Origin: Volutella citrinella
Lineage: Eukaryota > Ascomycota > Sordariomycetes > Hypocreales > Nectriaceae
DNA: 64,000 nt
NCBI GenBank assembly: GCA_034401135.1
Contig: JAWZSP010000003.1
Coordinates: 4,960,001-5,024,000 of the forward strand
Direction of reading: 5' to 3'
Shown here: piece after piece, positions 22,971-32,365 of the stretch
Layout of the letters: the number at the start of each line of letters is the position of its first letter
Position numbering within the stretch: the first letter of the stretch is position 1
Program-made: the position numbers and the translations under genes
Notes under the pieces: generated by a model
What the model saw: the letters and a program-made list of their open reading frames with translations, nothing else
What the model was told of the DNA's origin: nothing
Databases searched by the model: none

Positions 22971-25900
22971 ATGGCCGAGGCATTTGCCCTCGCCGCCAGT
23001 GTCGTCAGTGTCATCGGCTTCACGTTACAGCTCTGGACCGACACCTCAGAGATCCGACAGAGCGGCTCGACCATATCCTCGTCAGACTGCGCGAGAGCGG
23101 CTGCAAGTCTCAAGGCGCAATGTGACAAGGTCAAGCTGTTGCAGGATTCAGAGACTGACCTAGAAGAGGCAGTAAGCCGGAATAGCTACGACTCATGCCT
23201 CAACCAACATCTAACGGGTGATAGAAAAGGATCAAGGCGATTTCGGTAGAAATTCGCCAGATTGCGGAAGAACTATCTACTCGTCTCGCCAAATGCAAGC
23301 TTCAGCCCGGCGAAAAGAGATGGAAGCGGTACCGCGACGCCATGTCCGTCGTCTGGCACGAGATGCGCATGGACGGCGACGCACAGATGGCGAGACTGGG
23401 TGGTCTGCGCAACGAGCTTCAATCGGAGCTCCTGCTTTCAGTCGCGAGGAGAGTCGACTTATCCGCAATCCGAAACAGCAAAACCTACCAGGATCTCGAC
23501 GCCGAGTTGAAGGTGACTGTTGAGGCCTTAATCCAGACACAAGAAGCCATCCTCAGAGGGCTCGATCGTCTGGACGATAACGCCGAAGCGAGACATGAAG
23601 AGGTCATGAGGCATCTCTCCAAGCAGAGCTTGCACATATTGCCAGTAAGGAGAGATGATGGAGCCACACTGCTAGAAGCCAAGAAGGAGCGCATCAACAA
23701 ACTTTGTAACCTCCTATGGTTCGATGCCATGAGACGCCGTAGTTCTACAGTTACGGCTGCTCATCAGAAAACTTTTGAGGGGGTGTTCAGCGGCCAGACC
23801 AAGACCACCGAATCAAACACTACCTTAATGGAGTGGATGAAGACTGGTAGTGGCTTGTATTGGGTGAGCGGACGCGCTGGCACGGGCAAAAGCTCCTTTA
23901 TGCATTATCTCGAAAACGATCCCCGGACCAAAACGGCCTTTGAAGGATGGGCTGGAAAGCAACCCCTTGCCCTTGCAGCTTTTTATTTCTGGAATGCCGA
24001 TGCGGCAGGTGATGGTCACCTCAAGCAACTCTCTGGTCTTTACCGAAGTCTCCTTTACAACCTCATCCAACAGCATGAGGCTTTTGCTGAGCTGCTGTTT
24101 CCCGATCACATGGTCGCTGGGAGGCCTTGGGAGAAGGGGTTTCCAACCGTCCCTGACTTGTCACTGGCCTTTAAACGCCTCTGCACTGCACAAAAGCTTC
24201 CAATCTCTGTTGGCCTGTTGATTGACGGTTTGGACGAATACGAGGCCACCACCAGTGAACAAATTGCGATGGCGCAGATGCTATGCCAAGCTAGCGCCCA
24301 GCCTCACTTAAAGATTGTTGTCTCCAGTAGGCCTGAAGCTGCTTTCGAGTCGGTTTTTAGAAACTCGACTAAGCTTCGCTTACACGAGCTAACTGAAAAT
24401 GATCGGCGCATCTACACGACAGACAAGCTTATGGCGGTCCCTCGATTCAGCACGATTACAGCGCCCCAGGAGCGCTCCAATTTTATTGAAATGATTGTGC
24501 AAAAATCGGAAGGCATCTTCTTGTGGGTTTATCTAGCCGTTGGCACCCTGATACAGGAGATTGAAGTCTCCATGGATGTGTGGAGATTAGAGGCTGTCCT
24601 TGGCGACATTCCTGGTGGTCACGATGAGCTTGCTCAGGCCTTTGACCATATGCTTCGAAAGCGTATTCCTGTCAAGTTCCGAGCACTTGGCTACAGGCTG
24701 ATGAAAACCCAATGCTATGCCGACACTGTTCAGATAAGGACCGATGGCGGTGGATACAGCAAATTGCAGCACGTACGATCCAATGCACTTTCGTCACTGC
24801 TCATCTCCTACTTTCAGGATGACCTGGAGTCTGCCCTTCGGATGCCAGTAGCTCCAGTGAAACTTGCCGAGGCAGCATCCAGGATCGAGCTTGCAGCCAA
24901 CTTGATTCGACAGTCTTGTGCTGGACTACTAGAGGTCAAGACAACCACCAACAAGACGCCCAAGCCGAGAACCTCTGTGCATGAACACGAGGACCCTGAG
25001 ATCAATTATCTACACAAAGACGTTGCCATTTTTTTAAAGCAAGAAAGCGCCACTGAATTGATGCGCGAGGAGCTAAAAGAAGCCGATGCTGAGATTGAAA
25101 TAAATCTGCTCAAATGCGTGGTTATCATGACAAAGTTATATCATCCTACGTGGCAAGACAACAAGAAAAGCTTTGTCACAGGTACCTTGGATGCTTGGTT
25201 ATTTGCCAGTTTGGCAATGGAGATTGCCTATGATATTGAAGGTGTCCGCCTGACGGACGTTGAGAGGTTACTGGACGAGTTGGACCAGACGATGACAGCT
25301 CAAGGTAACAATTTGCCGTTGACTGCCAATCTTCAGCTTAAACCTGATGGGATTGGTGTCAAAAACGGTCTTCACTGGGCAGACTATTTCGGCGTCGGCA
25401 TCTACACATGGGCGAGCAGCCCTGAGGTTGGAGAGTGTTCTAATTTTTTGGCACTTGCGATTGAGTGGCGAATGTTTCATTATGTGCAGGCCAAAGTGTT
25501 GAAGAGTGGAAGAACAGCTCTAAATAAGCCCGGGCTTAGTCTCCTTGGCTTTGCTTGTAAGCCCTCGTCGTATTGGACCGGTTCGAAGGACACTTTTCAA
25601 CTAGACGCGTTGAAGCTCCTCCTTGCCCACGGAGCCGATCCCAACCACGTCTTCGAAGACGAAACGTGTTGGCAGATTGCACTACAAGCAACCGATACCT
25701 ACGCCTTGGGCATGACGGTGGAGCTTCTCCGCGTGATTGGAGAGTTGTTGAAACTGCTGCTGAAGGCTGGAGCAGACCCTGATGCGGGCGGGTATCAGAT
25801 GGCAAAAGAGCGTGTGAAATCTAGCTTCATTGATAGAAGGACTGCCACTCCCTGGGAAGACAATGGTGAAACGGCAACATTGGCGGTGACCAAGGAGGAG

Positions 25901-26002
25901 GGAGAAGAAATGGATAGGCTGGGCCGCGAACTGCTGGCTCTTATTCGCGAGAGGAAACCAGGGCGCAAGTTCCGCAAATTGCGCCGATTAGTGGGCACAT
26001 AG
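22971..26002 (+). CDS. NACHT-type NTPase with C-terminal ankyrin repeats
   Basis: Predicted 992-residue NLR-like protein from two exons, 22971-23171 and 23225-26002 (53-nt GTAAGC...GATAG intron, phase 0). The N-terminus, MAEAFALAASVVSVIGFTLQL, is like the helical N-terminal domains of fungal STAND proteins. The NACHT module has Walker A GRAGTGKSS (about 283-291) and Walker B LLIDGLDEYE (about 399-408), then a helical region in the position of DUF7791. The C-terminus holds at least two ankyrin-like units, ALKLLLAHGADPNHVF and LLKLLLKAGADPDAGGY (about 860-925). By family such proteins sense non-self or stress and oligomerise to activate an N-terminal effector; here that role is inferred. The ankyrin array is short compared with many relatives. 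The frame is otherwise intact. Confidence 0.9.
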
Positions 26003-26698
26003 CAGGCTTTGCAATTGACAGGTCGGGACACGCATTTGGTGCCTCGTTTGTTTCGTTTGCTGTAGTAGAGTTACTTTAATGGAAGACAAGGGCTACAAAA
26101 TAATGTCTTTTGGCAGAAGTGGCGACGCAAGATGTGAGCATTAGAAGCGGCATAACCGCTAGACTGTCTCACACGTTTCATTCAAGTCAACCTCCCCTTC
26201 GCTCCATTACTCCCCTCTTAAAACATCATCAGCGCTGGTTCCACCGATACTCACATCTAAGGAATCAGCCAAGGCCCCCACGGATTCCCGAGGCCGCTCC
26301 CGTTCCCGTCCGGAAACCAATTCCATGCCGTATCCATTCCTATGCAGCCCTCGCTCCTCATCGTGTCTTGCTCTACCAGAAGCCATCCCTCAGCCTCAGT
26401 GCGCGAAATTAATTCGTCTTGGACAGGAATGCTGTGCACTGCAATGCGCGCTTCGTTCAGCGTGCCGTTGGTGAGACCCCCAACTAAATTTAACCCCGGG
26501 TTTTGGACTTTGGTGTGAGCTGCATTCCAGACGAGGAGCGGCACTTTGGCGCAGCTCAATTCAGCCCAGTCGGCGACTCAGCCGGGTCTGATGGTCATAC
26601 TCGCATATAAGGACTATTGCTGGCTCTACTCGCTCCTGAGTGAGGAACCTTGAACTTCTTGTCCGCATTGACCTTGCACTCGACGTATAACTTCAATC
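26003..26698. other. Intergenic region with promoter of the TIL gene
   Basis: No coding evidence is seen. The right end contains the TATA-like element of the downstream small secreted protein gene. Confidence 0.45.
26605..26612 (+). promoter_or_regulatory. TATA-like box ATATAAGG
   Basis: Lies about 87 nt before the start codon of the TIL-domain gene, a normal distance for a fungal core promoter. Confidence 0.5.
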
Positions 26699-27123
26699 AT
26701 GCAGCTTTCATCCACAATTGCTCTGTCCATGGCCACCGTGGCCCTGGCAAGCCCGGCTACCAGTTTAATCAAGCCTGCAGTCATCACTATGCCAGATTCG
26801 AAGCCGGCTTGTGGAGTTCGTCCCCATATTGCCCTCACCAACAGACACGAAGCAAACTAATGGGTCTCGTCTCCGAAGCTCAATCAGGATTATACCGATT
26901 GTGGAACTAGGTGTCCCATCACTTGTGCGAATAGAAACTCTCAGCCAGTCGCTTGCGTCAAGATTTGTGTTTCGGGATGTTTCTGCAAGCCTGGCTTTGT
27001 CCAGGGGCCTGTGAGTACCACCAATGCTTCCGATGCCTTGCCATGTTAACGATGGTGTAGCTTGGCATCTGCGTGAGGCCCTTCTTTTGCTCTTTCCTGG
27101 CCTACCTAGGCCTATCCACCTAA
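26699..27123 (+). CDS. Secreted TIL-domain protease-inhibitor-like protein
   Basis: Predicted 103-residue secreted protein from three short exons: 26699-26815, 26879-27010 and 27061-27123. The first exon encodes a signal peptide, MQLSSTIALSMATVALASPA. The second and third together give a full trypsin-inhibitor-like (TIL) cysteine pattern, CGLNQDYTDCGTRCPITC, then CVKICVSGCFCKPGF and GICVRPFFC, ten cysteines in the expected spacing. The first intron (63 nt, GTTCGT donor, ACTAAT branch site, CCGAAG acceptor) removes an in-frame TAA. The second intron is 50 nt (GTGAGT...TGTAG). TIL proteins usually inhibit serine proteases or act as antimicrobial peptides. The position of the reactive loop cannot be tested here. 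Short exons make this gene easy to miss. Confidence 0.82.
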
Positions 27124-27358
27124 AGGTCTCCTAGATTGGTAGCACGTGACTATTTTAGTTTATATTTGAGGGTTCAATCAGTAGCGCAGTCGTTGTATCA
27201 TCTAATGAATCTGTCCGTCAAGATCGTAACCAAATTTGACAATGCATTCCAACTCCGAAACCCTCCCTCGTATATAAGATGACTACCCTGGACATACCAA
27301 CTACGATGTGGTGGCCCGACTCATCGATGACAGTAAGTATACAGTCAAGACAAAATTC

Positions 27359-29804
27359 TTATATCGTTAGGCTTGTGCTGCCACGAATGTCTCGCGAATT
27401 GGCACCCACGGAAAACGTGTACTTCCGACTGGCAATCGCCCACTTCTGCGCCTTGACATCCCAGTAGCTGACGTCCCGCCGACGAAGCTTGAAAGCGACC
27501 TGCTTCCGCTCGCCGGCACGAAGCGTCACCTTCTCAAAGCCGCGCAGGATTTTCTCTGGCTGCTGAGCCTCATCGGGGAAGCCGACATATAGCTGCGCAA
27601 CCTCTGCTCCCCCCCTCTGGCCGGTGTTTTTCATGGTTGTGTGGATAGTGATGACGTCGTCCCACAGATCCTGCTGCCCGCCAGGAACCAGCTTGCCAGT
27701 CGGATACTGTGACTTCAAGGCAGCTTGGTTTTGGGATTGGATCTTGACGTCCCCGTATTCGAAGGTGGTGTAGCTGAGACCGTGACCAAAGGGGTAGCGG
27801 ACGGAAACGTTGTTGGCGTCAAAGTAGCGGTAGTCAATGTACACTCCCTCATCGAAGTCACATTCAGCAGTGAAGCAAGTTGACGCTGGATACTGTGACG
27901 CCTTCTTCGCGATTGTGTGCGTCAACTTGGCGCTAGGGTTCACCTGGCCGTATAGAACGTCGGTAATCGCACGACCGCTCTCCTGGCCAAGGAGACCCGA
28001 GTACAAAACAGCAGTGATGTTGTCGTTTTCGATCCAAGAGTCGAGGATGCACGGGCCCGAGGTATTGACCACGACAACGGTGTTGTTGCAGTTGGACGCA
28101 ACTGTGCTGACCATCTCGTCTTGCTCGTCATCAGACAGCGAGGTGCGGTCAACGCCTTCACCCGAGTAAGAGTTGAGGAACACGAGACACACTTGAGCGT
28201 TCTGGGCGTAGTTGGACATGGAGGGAGTGGTCGCAGTGCCTTGTCCCAGATTGCTCAGCACATTACCACTACTAATGCCACTACCATCTCCACCACCCCC
28301 GTTTGGTGGGCTACCGGGAGTGCCAGTCGAGTTTCCTCCTGGGGCATTGCCTCTCTGCTCGCTGCCCGGTCCGCCATCTCCCACATCCGGAGGGCTGCCT
28401 CCTCCCATTCCACCCTCGGTAGAGCCATAGGTGTTGTTGAGCAGCCACCAAATCATGCTGTTGTCCTCAATAGCCTGTGAGGTGAGAGCCTGGAAGGGGG
28501 TGATGAGGTAGGGCATGGATAGCTGACCCGAACCGGTTCCGCTCGCGAGATGGCCCTGGTAGACATCGCTCGTCGTACCCTGGACTATAAAGGCTTGGTT
28601 GGGTCCAGCCATACAAGGGCCAGCGTGCGAACCGAAGATGGCGATTGTGCGTGGCTTCTTCAGAGGCAGACCGAGGCTGTCGCTGTCTGAGTTCTTAAGC
28701 AGAACAATAGACTCGCCAGCAATCTTGCGAATGAGCTTGTTGTGGTCTTTCCGCACATCACGGTACTCGGTCGTGTCAGCCTTTGAGGGCTGCTTCCCGT
28801 CATCCAGACCAGCATGGTAGTATCCGATAACATTTCGGATGGCCATGTCATCAAGGCGATCTTGGGTGAAGCTTCCGTTGGAAATACCCTGCTCCAGGAT
28901 GGTATCGGTCCAGAGAGAACTGGACCCGTAGTCGAGGCCTGCATTAGCCGAATCGTACGAGGAAGTCTGAGAATTAACATCCGGGAAGACCATGCCCGGA
29001 AATCCCATTTCATTCTTCAACAGGCCGTTGATGAGCGGGCTGTTCTCGCAAGACAAGGTGCCGTTGACGCGGGTCATGGCGCACATGACAGCCATCATGC
29101 CGGCCTTGATGCCGTGGGCGAATGGCCAGGTGTAGACCTCGTGGATGGTCTTGTCATCGGCGTTGGACGAGTACACTTCGGTCGTGGTTGCTGAAATAAC
29201 AGATCTCCTGCAGAGTTCATGCCTGCTACGGTCTCCTCCATTGCTATGCCCGACAGGTATGGATCAGCGGAAAATGTCTCAGGTGTCCTTCCTCCATGAG
29301 GAACTCGTCCTAGTGGACTGGGCTCAGGGCCATCGATGAGGTTGTACCCCATGTCATAGAACTCGTCGCCAAGGGCCTTGAACTGGGACTGGATCAGTTC
29401 ACGGTTCCAGCTCATGGTTAACGCGTTGGCCATAGTGAATCCGGAGACATAGAACTGGAAATTGATTCCAGAGACTCCATCCTTGATATTGAAGGCGTTC
29501 CACTCGTTGTTGCCCGTGAAGCTACTGCCAGTGATGATGGTGATCTTTTCCGTGTTGTTCAGGCCCGAGACGAAGGATTTTGCCTTTCGATAGGCCTCAG
29601 ATGAATTACCGTTCAGATTGACTAGCATCAGTCAGTCTTGCGGCTCCATGGAAGTCTGGTTTATGGTACTGGCCTACCATATCCACTCTTCAAAATGGCC
29701 GTGGCCGAGGAAGAGCTGGCAGAGCTAGTCGAGGAGCTCGTGGTGGCAGCCAGGCCTGCTGAGACCAGGGCAGCTACCCAAATTGACACGCCAAAAGACT
29801 TCAT
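27359..29804 (-). CDS. GH3 beta-glucosidase-like protein with a damaged core
   Basis: Secreted glycoside hydrolase family 3 protein, about 800 residues. Exon 1 (29804-29678) encodes a signal peptide, MKSFGVSIWVAALVSAGLAA, and a Ser/Thr linker. A 46-nt intron (29632-29677) leads to the (beta/alpha)8 domain. The nucleophile region reads GFPGMVFPDVNS, with Asp kept but the usual SDW changed to PDV. An acid/base-type Glu lies in SGEGVDRTSLSDDEQDEM. A fibronectin-III-like C-terminus is present, and there is a long Gly/Pro-rich insert (28255-28430). At about 29191-29213 the frame breaks. The segment that normally holds the substrate-binding Lys-His (KHYIGNEQE type) is missing, and what remains looks like an intron acceptor (TTATTTCAG) with no donor. 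A deletion is likely; activity is doubtful. An unseen unusual intron is the alternative. Confidence 0.72.
28255..28430 (-). other. Gly/Pro/Ser-rich low-complexity insert in the GH3 protein
   Basis: Encodes an insert beginning near GGMGGGSPPDVGDGGPG and ending near GDGSGISSGNVL, between the two catalytic domains. Relatives usually have a shorter linker here. Confidence 0.6.
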
Positions 29805-30542
29805 AGTGAGCAGCTACCCAATGATTAATAAATGAATAAATAGAACTCAACCACAGACGATGCAACGCCAAAGAGTTGATCCAAGGTCGCATATAAATAC
29901 ACAAGCTTGCCCCGACAAAATGGGTCGCAGGATCCCCAGTGAAACTTCTCTCGGCGCATTCACTAAGGATCCGCTCCATGTCCCTTACGCGGCTGCCTCA
30001 ATGAAGGCATTCAGACCGTGTCCCGGCGGGTCAGCTCACTCGGCCACGCAAGCCAAGCGGGCACGGTCGGATAAGACGCCCGGCCGCCCACATCCCGATG
30101 ACCCGAACCGTCACGATGGTGCTGATCGGCCCACGCGATCCTTTTGTCGTCAGCCTAGAACGTTTCTAAATCGAAATTATGGATTCATAGGTGGGAATGA
30201 TATGGCGACATTTCCACTTATCCGATGGTTCGGTCCAAACGAGATATTCTTGACGGCGCGTCGTCGACACCTGATGTCATAACAATGGGCGGAGACGGCG
30301 GAGATTATGCTCTCTTGGCCCAGTGCCCGGCACAAATGGACGAAGCAAAGGGAGGTGGTAAGGCCATCAAGAGGATCAATCGCGGCTAGAGAGAGACCTT
30401 GATGAGTGTAACGAAGTCATGCGATGGGGTGTCCAGGCATCACATTGGCATACGGCTTAGGAGGAGCTGTTATAAGATTGAGGGCAATTGACTTATACTG
30501 ATTTAGTGTCCAACATTGTCATTTCCGCCGTGGCTCAGCTTC
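29805..30542. other. Intergenic region
   Basis: Promoter side of the GH3 gene plus the 3' flank of the DUF1996 gene. Apart from the TATA-like element at 29891 nothing is recognised. Confidence 0.45.
29891..29899 (-). promoter_or_regulatory. TATA-like box of the GH3 gene
   Basis: Reads TATTTATAT on the minus strand, about 90 nt upstream of the GH3 start codon. Confidence 0.45.
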
Positions 30543-31505
30543 TTACGCTGAGATGCGTCGCTTATACTGACCACGCTTGCTGGTCTTGCCCTCCATGATC
30601 TGAACGCTCTTGGCATAATCACTGGTTCCCAGGTTGGGCTCCTTGTCGGCCGGCTTGCACGACGGCGTCTCGCCATTCTTTCCCAGGGCGCCGTCGACAG
30701 CCGAGAAATCACGCTTGGACTGTGTGGTCGCCACCATGTTCTGGGCAGCCTCCTCGGTCCAGCCGTTGATGAAGTCGCCGTGGGAGCAGTACGCATTGCC
30801 GCAGGCCAACTTGAAGGGCGCACTGCCGCTCCATCCGTTGGGCAGGGCCTTGCGCAGGTCGTAGCGGATGCTGAAGCGCAGCTGGGCCATGGTCTTCATG
30901 CCCTGGGGACACCGGTTGGGGGTCTTGTTCGCCGCGTCCTTGTAGGCCGTCTCGAGCGTGTCCGTGTTGACGCAGTTGGGGAAATACAGGAGCGTCTGTA
31001 GATGCGTGCTGCAAGTGCTGGTGGGAAAGCCGTTGTCGCCGGCCGCGGCGCCTCCGCCCTCACACATCCATTCGATCTTGGCATTGGCGGGCATGCCAGC
31101 AGCGTTCTGGTTGTTGGCATCGCCGGCCACCATTCTCAGGTTCTGAGGCATGGCCACCTCGGCCGGGGTCTCGCCAAGGTTGTAGTACGCACTGAAGCGA
31201 AACAGTGGTACCGGTTCCCACGAGGAGCCACTGTCCTTGGTGTAAAGCAGGGTCGGTACCCAGTAGACAGACAAGTCGTTGGGGTTCTGCGCGTTCGTGC
31301 AGCCGGCCTGGAGAGGCGCGCTCGAGTTCGTGTTGGCCGTGACGCCGTCGGATCCGAAGAAGGTGTGCAAGTGCGACTTGGAATAGCTTCCGGGGAACAC
31401 AATGGGGTCGACATTCTTGTAGAAGATGGGAGCCCCAATGTTGACCTGAGTGTAGGCCTGGGCCACCTGGGCCACGAGACCTGCGAGGAAGGCGGTCTTG
31501 AGCAT
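30543..31505 (-). CDS. Secreted DUF1996 protein
   Basis: Single-exon, 320 residues. The signal peptide is MLKTAFLAGLVAQVAQA. The mature part matches the DUF1996 family, with the hallmark run VDPIVFPGSYSKSHLHTFFG near the start and, later, FPNCVNTDTLETAYKD, the MKTMAQLRFSIRYDLRK segment and NAYCSHGDFINGW. Cysteines are spaced as in a disulfide-stabilised extracellular protein. DUF1996 proteins are common secreted fungal proteins, sometimes attached to a cell-wall-binding WSC domain, which is absent here. No catalytic function is established. The C-terminus is basic (KTSKRGQYKRRISA). Length and frame are normal. Confidence 0.92.
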   Translation of the reverse strand: MLKTAFLAGLVAQVAQAYTQVNIGAPIFYKNVDPIVFPGSYSKSHLHTFFGSDGVTANTNSSAPLQAGCTNAQNPNDLSVYWVPTLLYTKDSGSSWEPVPLFRFSAYYNLGETPAEVAMPQNLRMVAGDANNQNAAGMPANAKIEWMCEGGGAAAGDNGFPTSTCSTHLQTLLYFPNCVNTDTLETAYKDAANKTPNRCPQGMKTMAQLRFSIRYDLRKALPNGWSGSAPFKLACGNAYCSHGDFINGWTEEAAQNMVATTQSKRDFSAVDGALGKNGETPSCKPADKEPNLGTSDYAKSVQIMEGKTSKRGQYKRRISA

Positions 31506-32365
31506 GTTGAGGGTGTGAAAAGCGAACGGATTGATGAAAATGAGTGATGCTGGCTTGATGAAGCGAATTGGCTAAAGAGCGAAAGCAAGAAACGAATGAA
31601 ACAAACGACAGAGAGCGGCAGACCAGGCCGAAGCACGCGAGAGCTGGAGAAGACAAGAGACTCCCCAGAATGACGGTCGCCGACATCTTTTTTAATTCTC
31701 AACAGCTCTCTGAAACGTTGACATTGAAGAGCCGTGCTGGGATGTTTAGCGGGTTTCATCGGAGCCAGGGACGCATCACCCACCACCGGACACGACGCGC
31801 TAGGGCGTTTCATTTTGGCTAGATGCTGGCTTCTGGTTCGCTATGGTGGGCCTCGGACGGTAAACACGGTAGCCAAGCCCCCCCCGTACTACTATGCGAA
31901 TGGCAGTTTGTCCGGTTCGCTGCAACATCGGCAACTGGCTCGGAGATGGAGGGTTGCCGTGATTGGCGGATATTTCAATTGATGTTTGACACGTTGGATC
32001 TAGATTCACGATTGTACCTGAATGCAGGGATCAGTGCCGTTCTAGCGGCTTGGGTTTCGTCCGGAAAGATTGGCGCATGAACGGGACCCCTTCTGCTGAA
32101 TCAAGGCCGCATAATAAAAGTCAGTGTATGGAGCCGGAGAACGTAAATTCCCCGAGATGCGATCTGACGAGACTGGCTGCCATGTATATGCAACAATAAA
32201 TAGCATTCGGCATTACAGGAACGCATGCATTTTGCTAGTCCAATGGAAAATCACTAGGTTCGTTTCTGCTGCCAACAAGGCACTCATTTTAGCATTGAGA
32301 AGCAAACACTAAGTAGCACATTGATGAGAAACGCACTTCATACATTGTCCATCTTCCGCACAAGC
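31506..32365. other. Intergenic, no gene seen
   Basis: About 860 bases containing the promoter of the DUF1996 gene. No motif-bearing frame, RNA gene or repeat is evident. Confidence 0.45.

Noticed and set aside
27279..27467. 62-codon plus-strand open frame after the TATA-like element
   Set aside because: After the first 18 codons it is antisense to the GH3 C-terminus; not supported as a complete gene, although the 5' end is noted as a finding.
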